This document shows, one piece after another, positions 52,054 to 61,429 of a stretch of DNA of 64,000 bases. A program made the translations under genes and the position numbers. The notes below the pieces were generated by a model. The model did not search any database and was not told the DNA's origin. It saw only the letters and a program-made list of their open reading frames with translations. The DNA is from an uncultured Pelagibacteraceae bacterium (GTDB taxonomy: Bacteria > Pseudomonadota > Alphaproteobacteria > Pelagibacterales > Pelagibacteraceae). The stretch is from positions 62,001 through 126,000 of the forward strand of contig CACLDE010000001.1 in NCBI GenBank assembly GCA_902605645.1, read 5' to 3'. Each line of letters begins with the position of its first letter. The stretch's first letter is position 1.

Positions 52054-52599
52054 ATGGATAGTTTTGAAATAAATAAAATTATTGCCTCTATACTGCTTAC
52101 AGCATTGATAATTATAGGTATTGGTAAATTAGTAGATATCCTTTTTTATGTGGAAAAACCTAAGCTGTCTGCTTACAAAGTGGAGGGAATTGATGAAAAA
52201 GTATCCGGCAAAGTATCTGTTAAAACCGCTGTTGTAGCTGAAGAAGTAGACATCAAGGCTCTATTAGCAATGGGCGATATGGCTCACGGTGAAAAGGTAT
52301 TTAAAAAATGTTCCGCTTGTCACATGATTGCAGCAGATGGTAAAAATAAAATCGGGCCCAATCTTTGGGGTGTAATAGGCAGAACAGCAGGCGTAATAGA
52401 CGATTATAATTATTCAAAAGCTATGAAAGCTTATGCAAAAGAGTGGACTTTTGAAGAAATGAATTCATATTTAATTAAACCACAAGCTTATATCAAAGGA
52501 ACTAAAATGGCTTTTGCAGGATTAAGAAAAGAAAAAGATAGGGCTTCAGTAATTTTGTATATGAACTCAAAGAGTGCAAGTCCAAAAGCGATACCTTAG
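52054..52599 (+). CDS. Membrane-anchored c-type cytochrome (CycM-like)
   Basis: N-terminal TM; KCSACH heme motif; GPNLWGVIGRTAG; GTKMAFAGL. Confidence 0.94.
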   Translation: MDSFEINKIIASILLTALIIIGIGKLVDILFYVEKPKLSAYKVEGIDEKVSGKVSVKTAVVAEEVDIKALLAMGDMAHGEKVFKKCSACHMIAADGKNKIGPNLWGVIGRTAGVIDDYNYSKAMKAYAKEWTFEEMNSYLIKPQAYIKGTKMAFAGLRKEKDRASVILYMNSKSASPKAIP

Positions 52600-53522
52600 G
52601 CTAAACACCAATTAATAATACTTTTTTGTGCGTGAACTCTATTATAGGCTTGTTGCCAAACAACTGATTTATTTCCATCTATAATATCGTCAGCTACTTC
52701 TTCACCTCTACCAACAGGTAGACAGTGCATAAATATACAATCAGTTTTAGCAAGTTTAAAAAGTTTTTTATTTACTTGATAGTCTTTTAAAGATTTCTTT
52801 TTTGCTTTTTTGTTTACTTTATCATTCATAGAAACCCATTTGTCAGTCATAATACAGTCTGCATCTTTTGCGGCTTCTCTTGGGTCTTTAGTAACAAAAA
52901 TTTTAGATTTATTCTTTGAAACCCATTTTAATATCTTATCACTAGGACTATATTTTTTCGGGCACCCAATTTTTAAATTAAATTTAAATTTCACTGCAGC
53001 TTCTATAAAGGAGTTTGACATGTTATTATTTCCATCGCCTATCCAAGAGATAGTTTTTCCTTCAATACTACCACTATTTTCCTCAAAAGTTAAAATGTCA
53101 GACATTACCTGACAAGGATGACTTTGATCTGATAATCCGTTGATAACAGGTATTTTTGAATGTTTTGAAAATTCTTCAAGATTTTTATGAGAAGACGTTC
53201 TAATCATAAGTATATCTGCATATTCAGATAAAACTCTTGCAGTATCTTTTAAACTTTCGTCACCTTTCCCATAATGAATACCATCTGGATTAAGAATTGT
53301 TGATGAGCCCCCTAATTGTTTAATGGCCAAATCGAAAGATATTCTTGTTCTTGTGGATGGTTTTTCAAAAATCATTATCATTGACTTTCCATCTAAAGGT
53401 TTATCTTTATCTGTTGATGATTTATTCTGACCCTCTCTTTTACTTTTTCTATCTTTAGCTTCTTCGACAATATTTCTCAGCAAAGATGCAGAATGATCGG
53501 CAATGTTTAAAAAGTTTTTCAT
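52596..53522 (-). CDS. argF: Ornithine carbamoyltransferase
   Basis: FEKPSTRTRISFDLA; SDQSHPCQVMSD; FMHCLPVGRGEEV. Confidence 0.96.
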   Translation of the reverse strand: MKNFLNIADHSASLLRNIVEEAKDRKSKREGQNKSSTDKDKPLDGKSMIMIFEKPSTRTRISFDLAIKQLGGSSTILNPDGIHYGKGDESLKDTARVLSEYADILMIRTSSHKNLEEFSKHSKIPVINGLSDQSHPCQVMSDILTFEENSGSIEGKTISWIGDGNNNMSNSFIEAAVKFKFNLKIGCPKKYSPSDKILKWVSKNKSKIFVTKDPREAAKDADCIMTDKWVSMNDKVNKKAKKKSLKDYQVNKKLFKLAKTDCIFMHCLPVGRGEEVADDIIDGNKSVVWQQAYNRVHAQKSIINWCLA

Positions 53523-54685
53523 TTATAACTTTTACATACTTTATTTATAATTGTCACTGCTTGATCAATTTCTTTTTTAGAGACGTTCAATGGAGGCAAT
53601 ATTCTCACCACATTTTCTGCAGCTCTTATCGTCAATAATTTTTCTTTCATTAGTTTTTCTATAAATTTTGCTTGATTTACTTTAAGCTGTAATCCTAACA
53701 ATAAACCAGTTCCTCTTATCTCTTTTATAACTTTTTGATTTTGAATGTGAATAATATTTAATTTTGTTTTAAAATATTTACTTATACTTCTGACATTTTT
53801 TAAAAAATTCTTATTAAAAATTACATCTAAAACAGCATTTCCAACACTCATAGCAAGAGGATTCCCCCCGAATGTTGTGCCATGAGAGCCTGGTTTCATT
53901 GTAGACGCAACTTTTTTATTTACTAAACAAGCCCCGATTGGAAATCCACCGCCTATACCCTTAGCAATTGGCACTATATCAGGCTTTATATTTGCATACT
54001 CAAAAGCGAAAAATTTACCTGATCTTCCTATTCCACATTGAACTTCATCTAAAATTAAAAGTATTTTTTTCTTATTACAAAGTTTTCTAAGACCCTTTAG
54101 GCAAAAATCTGGAATAACTTTTATTCCGCCCTCACCCATTATTGTTTCAACCATTATAGCTGCAGTTTTTTTTGTAATTTTTTTTTCTAAATCTTTATGA
54201 TTTCCAAATGTAAAATGATCAAAACCTGCTACTTTTGGACCAAAACCTTCTGTCATTTTTTTACTATTACTTGCAAAGATTGTTGCCAAAGTTCTTCCGT
54301 GAAAACTATTATTTATACAAAGAATTCTATTTTTATTCGGTTTTCCTTTAGAGTGAAAATATTTTCTTGCAATTTTAATAGCTAGTTCAGTCGCTTCTGC
54401 TCCTGAATTTTGAAACGCAACAAAATTTGCAAAGGTTTTCTGGGTTAATCTTTTTGCAAGTTTTTCCTGCTCAGGAATATTAAAGGCATTAGATACATGC
54501 CAAAGTTTTTTTGCTTGTGAATTTACAGCTTTAACCAAATGAGGATGACTGTGACCCAAACTATTTACTGCAATACCTTGTACAAAATCTAAATATTTTT
54601 TTCCATTATCTGAATAAAGATAAGATCCTTTGCCTCTTTTAAAAGATATCTTTTTTCTGTTGTATGTTTGTAAAATAGCGCTCAT
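53519..54685 (-). CDS. argD: Acetylornithine aminotransferase
   Basis: NSGAEATELAIKIARKY; LDEVQCGIGRSGKFFAFEY; PIAKGIGGGFPIGA; GTTFGGNPLA. Confidence 0.95.
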   Translation of the reverse strand: MSAILQTYNRKKISFKRGKGSYLYSDNGKKYLDFVQGIAVNSLGHSHPHLVKAVNSQAKKLWHVSNAFNIPEQEKLAKRLTQKTFANFVAFQNSGAEATELAIKIARKYFHSKGKPNKNRILCINNSFHGRTLATIFASNSKKMTEGFGPKVAGFDHFTFGNHKDLEKKITKKTAAIMVETIMGEGGIKVIPDFCLKGLRKLCNKKKILLILDEVQCGIGRSGKFFAFEYANIKPDIVPIAKGIGGGFPIGACLVNKKVASTMKPGSHGTTFGGNPLAMSVGNAVLDVIFNKNFLKNVRSISKYFKTKLNIIHIQNQKVIKEIRGTGLLLGLQLKVNQAKFIEKLMKEKLLTIRAAENVVRILPPLNVSKKEIDQAVTIINKVCKSYK

Positions 54686-54687
54686 TG

Positions 54688-55503
54688 TTAAGACTTTAAT
54701 TTATATCCTTTTTTATACAAAATATAAGCAATAAACCATATCAATAAACTTAAGATTGATAAATAAATAAGTCCAAAAAGAATAGAGCCATCTGATTGTC
54801 CTAGAAAGCTATATCTAAATCCATCTATCATGTAGAAAAATGGATTTGCTTTACTAATGATTTGTAATGTCTCTGGCAGTCTTTCTATTGAATAAAAAGT
54901 ACCCGATAAAAAAGATAAAGGAATTATAACAAAGTTAGTAACTGTTGCCATATGATCAAACTTTTCTGCCCAGAGTCCTGCTATAATTCCAAGAGCTCCA
55001 AGAGAAAAAGCAGATAACAGAGTAAAAGCTACCAAAGTTATAAAATTTTTAATTTCAAGATCGATAAATAAGTAAAATACTAATAATGAAATAACCGCAA
55101 TTAATACACTTCTCGTAACTGAGGCGAGAGTAACAGCTAGTGTAACTTCACCAGCAGATAAAGGAGCATAAACTAAATCAACAATATTTCCTTGAATTTT
55201 TCCAATCATAAATGAAGATGATGAGTGGGAAAAAGCTTGTTGAATGATTTGCATTGCAATTAGTCCAGGCGCAAGAAAAACAATAAAAGGCACGCCTAAA
55301 ACATTTCCTCTATCATTACCTATTGCTAAAGATAGTACTGATAGAAATAAAAGAGATGTGATGAGTGGAGAAAATAAAGTTTGTATCCAAACAATAAGAA
55401 ATCTTAACACTTCTTTTTTATAAAGTGTCCAAGCTCCTATCCAATTTATTGAACCAAATCTTCTTGTTCCAATTTTATATTTTCCAGATATTTCAACCAT
55501 CAA
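54688..55503 (-). CDS. ABC-2 type transporter permease
   Basis: Six TM segments; FLAPGLIAMQIIQQAFSHSSSSFMIGKIQGNIVDLVYAPLS. Confidence 0.88.
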   Translation of the reverse strand: MMVEISGKYKIGTRRFGSINWIGAWTLYKKEVLRFLIVWIQTLFSPLITSLLFLSVLSLAIGNDRGNVLGVPFIVFLAPGLIAMQIIQQAFSHSSSSFMIGKIQGNIVDLVYAPLSAGEVTLAVTLASVTRSVLIAVISLLVFYLFIDLEIKNFITLVAFTLLSAFSLGALGIIAGLWAEKFDHMATVTNFVIIPLSFLSGTFYSIERLPETLQIISKANPFFYMIDGFRYSFLGQSDGSILFGLIYLSILSLLIWFIAYILYKKGYKLKS

Positions 55504-55650
55504 TAGTCTTATAACTTTAAATTATGAAAAAACTGTGTAAAACTCTACTTACCCTCAGACTATACGCTTTTTATATTTGAAAAAGCCCTTTAAACACTAA
55601 ATACTGTAATTATATTTTACTAATCTACTATATATAGTATAAGTTGAATT

Positions 55651-56157
55651 ATGAGCTGGACTGACGAAAAAGTACAAAAATTAAAGGAACTTTGGAAAAA
55701 AGGTCATACCGCTAGTCAAATTGCTGAGATGCTTGGAGACACAACAAGGAATGCGGTAATTGGAAAAGCCCATAGATTAAATTTAGAAGCAAGAGCTCCT
55801 TCTAAAAGTTCTCATACCTCAGGAGCTAGTTCGGGTCAGAATAAAATTCAAAGAAGGCCTTCTCAGCAACCGCTAACGAGAAAACAAAAATTTCAATCAA
55901 TATTACTAGATAAAAACTTTGAACCTGAAAACCCTAAATCTTTAGAAGAATTATCTGAGGATACATGTAAATGGCCAATAGGTCATCCAAACGAAGAAAG
56001 TTTTTATTTCTGCGGTAGAAAACCAGAAGAAGATTTTCCATATTGCAAATTACACGTTTTATACGCGTTTCAACCTAAAGGTCAAAAAGAGGATGTTCTG
56101 GATAAGGATGATGAAGTACCAGAATTTATTGAGAAAAAAGTTAAGTCTGCAGGTTAA
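55651..56157 (+). CDS. gcrA: GcrA family cell cycle regulator
   Basis: MSWTDEKVQKLKELWKKGHTASQIAEMLGDTTRNAVIGKAHRLNL; CKWPIGHP...FYFCG..YCKLH. Confidence 0.95.
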   Translation: MSWTDEKVQKLKELWKKGHTASQIAEMLGDTTRNAVIGKAHRLNLEARAPSKSSHTSGASSGQNKIQRRPSQQPLTRKQKFQSILLDKNFEPENPKSLEELSEDTCKWPIGHPNEESFYFCGRKPEEDFPYCKLHVLYAFQPKGQKEDVLDKDDEVPEFIEKKVKSAG

Positions 56158-56172
56158 CAATATTCTAACCAT

Positions 56173-56397
56173 ATGAATTTCATAAAAAAATACCTTAAAT
56201 GGTTAAGCACTTTTTTAGTCTTAACAGGTATTTTATTAACTAACTTAAATATGTATCCAATTAATATAATGTTTCACGGGGCTGGAGTTGTAGGCTGGAC
56301 TGTAGCTGGTTTTTTATCAAAAGATAAAGCAATACTTACAAACTTTGGGTTGCAAATACCTTTATTTATAATTGGGTTTTATCAATTGTTGTTTTAA
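56173..56397 (+). CDS. Small membrane protein, unknown function
   Basis: 74 aa, hydrophobic, ATG-TAA overlap (TAATGA) with next gene. Confidence 0.75.
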   Translation: MNFIKKYLKWLSTFLVLTGILLTNLNMYPINIMFHGAGVVGWTVAGFLSKDKAILTNFGLQIPLFIIGFYQLLF

Positions 56398-57041
56398 TGA
56401 AAAATAGAATATTTATAGGTGAATTTATAGGTAGTGCTTTTTTAGTCATGGTCATTGTTGGTTCTGGAATAATGGCTCAAAACTTAACTAGAGATTTTGC
56501 GGTAATGTTATTAGCTAATACTCTAGCTACTGGTGCTGGTTTATTTGTTTTAATTAATTCAATCGCAAATATTTCTGGAGCCCACTTTAATCCCGTTGTT
56601 ACGATGACGATGTTTTTCACAAAAAAAATTAAAAAAGATTTAATTTTTACTTATATAAGTGCGCAAATACTAGGATGTTTATTGGGCGTAATGCTTGCGA
56701 ACTTAATGTTCGATTTGCCTCCGATAGAATTATCTAGAAAGATAAGACCTGGAATTAATATTTTTGTTGCAGAGCTTATTGCTACTTTTGGTTTAATTTT
56801 TATTATATTTGGCTCATTAAAAAAAGGCTCAACTTCTGTAGCTGCATCGGTTGCAACTTATATAACTGCTGGCTACTGGTTTACTTCATCTACCTCTTTT
56901 GCTAACCCTGCGGTTGCATTAGCAAGAACTTTTACTGATACATTTACAGGTATAAACTATTTAAATACTCCTAATTATATAATTGCTGAAATACTCGGTG
57001 CCTTAATCGCTTTATTTGTAATTAAAAAAATTTTTTCATAA
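56397..57041 (+). CDS. MIP/aquaporin family channel
   Basis: GEFIGSAFLVMVIVGSG; ISGAHFNPVVT and FANPAVALAR half-helix motifs. Confidence 0.9.
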   Translation: MKNRIFIGEFIGSAFLVMVIVGSGIMAQNLTRDFAVMLLANTLATGAGLFVLINSIANISGAHFNPVVTMTMFFTKKIKKDLIFTYISAQILGCLLGVMLANLMFDLPPIELSRKIRPGINIFVAELIATFGLIFIIFGSLKKGSTSVAASVATYITAGYWFTSSTSFANPAVALARTFTDTFTGINYLNTPNYIIAEILGALIALFVIKKIFS

Positions 57042-57314
57042 AAATAACCTTGTGAAATGAACGTGTGAAACAATTTTTTAAAATTAATTTATTGAAATAT
57101 AATGTTATTTAATTTGTTAAGGTAATTTTTTATTTTACAGAAAATAAGTTTGCATTCTGTCAAAAAATTTTTATAAACGATCCAAGCTCCTTTCCAAAAA
57201 AAAATAAATAAATTCTTTTATAGATAAAGTTTTCTAATAAGTTATAAAATTTATTTATGAAAGATGATTCGGACGTCAAGAATAACAATAAAAAAATGAC
57301 AAAAAGGAAATAAT

Positions 57315-58283
57315 ATGGAACTTACGTTAATATACACGATTATAGGGTTCGGTTTAGCAGGTTACAGTGTAATCGCTAATGACTCTATACAAACACTTGG
57401 AACGTTTATTGCTTCAAAGCAAAAATGGTTCAAATGGTACGTACTAGCAAGTGCTGCATCACTAGTAATGATTATTGCAATAACTTGGGGTTGGTACAGT
57501 TATGATGGAGATATTTCTTATGGAAGACTAACTAGAATACCTTTCCAAGAAATACAATGGTACCACGCAGTTGCTCCGGCAATTCTATTGCTACTAACAA
57601 AAATTGGTATTCCTGTATCTACAACTTTTTTAGTTTTATCTGCATTTGCCTCAACAATAGTTTTAGAGAAAATGCTTGTAAAAAGTATTGTAGGTTATGG
57701 TATAGCAGCAACAGTTGCTTACTTCTGCTGGATAGCAGTTTCAAAATTCATTAATGAAAAATTAGATGAAGTTAAAGGTGAAAAATGGATTGCATTTTGG
57801 CGTAATTCAGTTTGGATATCATCTGGCTGGCTATGGTGGGTCTGGTTATCACATGATGTTGCAAACATTGCTGTATACTTACCTAGACAATTAGATATTT
57901 CATTACTTTTAATTGTATTGGCATATTTTACCGCTTTACTTTTTTACATCTTCTACATTAGAGGTGGTCCAATACATAAAGTGGTCTTAGAAAAAACTGG
58001 TACAAGGTACGCTAGATCAGCAACAATAATAAACGTTATTTATGCTGCAGTATTATTCTATTTTAAAGAATTAAATGATCTTCCGATGTCAACAACATGG
58101 GTATTTGTTGGATTGTTGTGTGGAAGAGAACTAGCAATTTCTACAATGAATAAAGACTATAAATTTAAATATGTGTTTCCACTCATAGGAAAAGACTTTG
58201 TGAAAATGATATTTGGCTTAAGTGTTTCAGTAGCAATTGTGCTAGCAATTCATTACTTTATAATTCCTAAGGGATTATATTAA
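57315..58283 (+). CDS. Divergent PiT (inorganic phosphate transporter)-like membrane protein
   Basis: Two related half motifs: ANDSIQTLG...IPVSTTFLVLSAF and SHDVANIAVYLPR...LPMSTTWVFVGLL. Confidence 0.65.
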   Translation: MELTLIYTIIGFGLAGYSVIANDSIQTLGTFIASKQKWFKWYVLASAASLVMIIAITWGWYSYDGDISYGRLTRIPFQEIQWYHAVAPAILLLLTKIGIPVSTTFLVLSAFASTIVLEKMLVKSIVGYGIAATVAYFCWIAVSKFINEKLDEVKGEKWIAFWRNSVWISSGWLWWVWLSHDVANIAVYLPRQLDISLLLIVLAYFTALLFYIFYIRGGPIHKVVLEKTGTRYARSATIINVIYAAVLFYFKELNDLPMSTTWVFVGLLCGRELAISTMNKDYKFKYVFPLIGKDFVKMIFGLSVSVAIVLAIHYFIIPKGLY

Positions 58284-58292
58284 TTAGTAAAA

Positions 58293-58523
58293 CTATTTTT
58301 TCTTCTGGAGATCTTCATAAATTTTTTTAAGATCTTCAGGAGATAAATTTTTATCTTTTAACTTATCTAAAATCTCCTCATCTTCTTGACTTACATTTTC
58401 ATTTCTTTGCTGCTCTTTTACTTCGCCTCTAGCATCAAATCCGGCTTTGATAAATTTTGCAGAAACTAGAATAACAACAATTGCAATAATTACAGCTAAC
58501 GATAAAAATAATAATGTCATCAT
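58293..58523 (-). CDS. Small single-TM protein with charged C-terminus, unknown
   Basis: 76 aa, overlaps start-stop (ATGA) with upstream SMR-like gene. Confidence 0.7.
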   Translation of the reverse strand: MMTLLFLSLAVIIAIVVILVSAKFIKAGFDARGEVKEQQRNENVSQEDEEILDKLKDKNLSPEDLKKIYEDLQKKK

Positions 58524-58867
58524 GATTTAAGTTTTCCTAAAGTGTTTAAGAGAATAACTCCTACAACAATAAATCCTATTCCTAATATTCCATAAATGTT
58601 TGGAGTTTGTTGGTATTTGAAAATACCAAATAACGTTACTGCTGTAATAGTGAGCGCTCCATAAGTTGCATAAGTAAATCCTACAGGTATTACTGACATA
58701 GCTTTTGATAAACAGAAAATACAAAAAATTATGCTTAAGATGCAAAATAAAGTTGGGTTAAATTTAGTAAAACCTGCAGTTGTTTTTAAAAAACCGTTTG
58801 AAAGTATTCCACTAGCAATGGCTAAAACTAAAAAAATATATCCTGATAATAAACTTAAACTCTTCAT
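58520..58867 (-). CDS. SMR (EmrE-like) family membrane protein
   Basis: 115 aa, four TM; N-terminus aligns ungapped with my recalled EmrE N-terminus; SKAMSVIPVGFTYATYGALTITAV resembles SMR TM3. Confidence 0.8.
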   Translation of the reverse strand: MKSLSLLSGYIFLVLAIASGILSNGFLKTTAGFTKFNPTLFCILSIIFCIFCLSKAMSVIPVGFTYATYGALTITAVTLFGIFKYQQTPNIYGILGIGFIVVGVILLNTLGKLKS

Positions 58868-59811
58868 TTTGCTTTTGCGAATTGCCCTCCATCACGATAA
58901 CGCCACAACCATTTTTCCATAGCTTGTTCAACGTCTTTTGGCTTTATATCTAAATCACTAATTGTAAGTTCTTTACTTGAAACAACGTTATCAGCTTCTG
59001 ATAAAATTTCACATTGATCTCTTGTTAAAACTGGTGGGATCGGTAATAAACTTAAAATTGAACTTTGTATTTTGGCTATAGCCATAGGCATCTCTATAAC
59101 AAATCTTTTTTTATTAATAGTTTTCATTATAGATTTTACCATATCACCAAAACTTATTACTGTAGGTCCACCTATTTCATAAATTTTTCCCTCGTTCTTT
59201 TTTGCTTGTATAGCTTTAACAATAGAATCAGCTACATCCGTTACCATTATCGGTTGAAATTTATAATCTATTCCTACAATCGGAATTACTGGCGAAAAAC
59301 TTAATTTTGAAAATAAATTTGTAAAATTATCTTCAGGCCCACATACAACACTTGGTCTTATAATTACAGTATTTTTAAAGTTCATTAGAGATTTTTCTTC
59401 TCCAGCAAATTTTGATCTTTGATATGCAGATTTTGAATCTTTGTTAGCTCCTATTGCAGAAACATGAATATATTTTTTTACTTTATGCTTTTCACATAAT
59501 CTTGAAATAATATCTGGGATATCTGAGTGAATTTTTGTAAATTTTTGCTTTCTGTTTTCAAATAATATTCCTATTAAATTAATAACCACATCTGAATTAC
59601 TGATAGCTTCTTCTATTTTATCAAAATTGTTTGAATTGAAATCAATTAACTCTACCGATCCTGGAGGAGCTTGAGTCTTTAGATAACCTTTTTGAAAGGC
59701 TTTTCTTGTAGGAATGATGCATCTAAAGTGTTTATTCGTCAAATTTCGAACAAGATATCGTCCTATAAATCCACCACCGCCAAGGATTGTTGCTATTGGG
59801 TAATTGTTCAT
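58864..59811 (-). CDS. NAD(P)-binding SDR protein, NDUFA9-like
   Basis: ATILGGGGFIGRYLVRNL; HVSAIGANKDSKSAYQRSKFAGE; IIRPSVVCGPEDNFTNLFS. Confidence 0.9.
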   Translation of the reverse strand: MNNYPIATILGGGGFIGRYLVRNLTNKHFRCIIPTRKAFQKGYLKTQAPPGSVELIDFNSNNFDKIEEAISNSDVVINLIGILFENRKQKFTKIHSDIPDIISRLCEKHKVKKYIHVSAIGANKDSKSAYQRSKFAGEEKSLMNFKNTVIIRPSVVCGPEDNFTNLFSKLSFSPVIPIVGIDYKFQPIMVTDVADSIVKAIQAKKNEGKIYEIGGPTVISFGDMVKSIMKTINKKRFVIEMPMAIAKIQSSILSLLPIPPVLTRDQCEILSEADNVVSSKELTISDLDIKPKDVEQAMEKWLWRYRDGGQFAKAK

Positions 59812-59825
59812 GGTAATTAGATAAT

Positions 59826-60452
59826 ATGGTAAAAATTCATAGATTAAAAGGCGACATTACTCCCAAAATAGCTAGTTCATTTAAAGGAAGTATTGCAATT
59901 GATACTGAAGCAACTGGACTGAAAATACCAGAAAGAGACAAGTTAAGTTTAATTCAAATTTGTGGTGAGGATGGAGAAGTTTATATCATTCAACCTGATC
60001 GAAATAATTACAAAGCTCCAAACTTGGTTTCTTTGTTAGAAAATGAAAAAATTTTAAAAATAGGTCATTTCTTAAGATTTGATAAAAATGCCCTAGAATA
60101 TTTTTTAAAATGTAAAATGAAAAATATTTTTGATACGAAAATTGCCTCTAAAATTGTGAGAACTTATACAGACCAACACGGTTTAAAAAACTTAGTATTT
60201 GAATTTTGCAATAAAAGCTTAGATAAAAGACAGGGAAGTTCTGATTGGAATAAAGATATAGAAGAACTTTCCGATAAACAACTAGAATACGCAGCGGGTG
60301 ATGTCATTTACCTACATAAAATAAAAAAACAATTAGAAAAAATGCTTGTGAGAGAAAAACGGATGGATCTTTTTAATAGATGCATAAGTTTTTTAGATAC
60401 TAGAATTGAATTAGATCAAAATGGATTTAAATTTGATATTTTTGAACACTAA
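59826..60452 (+). CDS. rnd: Ribonuclease D-like 3'-5' exonuclease
   Basis: AIDTEATGLKIPERDKLSLIQIC; DTKIASKIVRTYTDQHGLKNLV; YAAGDVIYLHKI. Confidence 0.92.
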   Translation: MVKIHRLKGDITPKIASSFKGSIAIDTEATGLKIPERDKLSLIQICGEDGEVYIIQPDRNNYKAPNLVSLLENEKILKIGHFLRFDKNALEYFLKCKMKNIFDTKIASKIVRTYTDQHGLKNLVFEFCNKSLDKRQGSSDWNKDIEELSDKQLEYAAGDVIYLHKIKKQLEKMLVREKRMDLFNRCISFLDTRIELDQNGFKFDIFEH

Positions 60453-61429
60453 TGAATAAAAATAATTACATAAAACTGGCTAAAATATCTGCCACTAAAC
60501 AAATTTCTGAATTAAAAAAAATTAATAAAGTTTTTAATAGTTCTTTTGTAAAGGCTGTAGAGACAATATATCAATGTCGTGGCAAAGTAATTTGTGCTGG
60601 GATAGGGAAATCAGGTTTAATTGCAAGAAAGGTTTCTGCAACTTTATCTTCGGTTGGTATTTCATCTTTTTTCTTAAGCCCCAGTGAGGCTAATCACGGT
60701 GATCTTGGTCAAATAGATAAAAAAGATTTACTTTTAGTTTTTTCTTATTCAGGAAATACTACTGAACTTACTAGTGTCTTAAAATATGCAAATAGATTTA
60801 ATATCAAAATAATTGGTCTTGCTTCAAAGCCTGATAGCACTTTGATAAAGGCAAGTGATATTAAAATACTAATTCCAAGTGTAAAGGAAGCAGATCCAAC
60901 AGGAATGGTACCCACTTCAAGTACAAGTATTACTTTGTTATTAGGTGACTGCTTGGCTGTAGCATTGATGAATAAAATTAAATTTTCTAAGGAAAGATTT
61001 AAAGTATTTCACCCTGGCGGAAATATCGGCCAAACACTATTATTAGTCAAAGATATAATGTTGTCAGGTTCAAAAATACCAAAAATAAAAATAACTTGTA
61101 GTATAAACGAGGCTACAAGCAAAATTACAAAGTACAGACTTGGTTTAGCTATAATTATGAAAAAAAAAGTTGTTGCAGGTATTTTGACTGATGGCGATGC
61201 TAGGAGAAGTTTAAGATATAATTTAAAATTTCAGAGTTTGAAAAAGATTATGACTCCCAATCCTGTTTTTATCTCGGAAAATTCTACGGCTTCTAAAGCG
61301 TTAGCCATTATGAATAAAAAAAAAATTACAAGTCTCCTTGTAACATCTGATAAAGATTTGAATAAAAAAAATAAAAAACTTATTGGGGTTGTCCACATTC
61401 ATTCAATTTTACAATTTGGAATAAAATGA
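60452..61429 (+). CDS. kdsD: D-arabinose 5-phosphate isomerase (KpsF/GutQ family)
   Basis: VICAGIGKSGLIARKVSATLSS; FLSPSEANHGDLG; two CBS domains. Confidence 0.94.
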   Translation: MNKNNYIKLAKISATKQISELKKINKVFNSSFVKAVETIYQCRGKVICAGIGKSGLIARKVSATLSSVGISSFFLSPSEANHGDLGQIDKKDLLLVFSYSGNTTELTSVLKYANRFNIKIIGLASKPDSTLIKASDIKILIPSVKEADPTGMVPTSSTSITLLLGDCLAVALMNKIKFSKERFKVFHPGGNIGQTLLLVKDIMLSGSKIPKIKITCSINEATSKITKYRLGLAIIMKKKVVAGILTDGDARRSLRYNLKFQSLKKIMTPNPVFISENSTASKALAIMNKKKITSLLVTSDKDLNKKNKKLIGVVHIHSILQFGIK

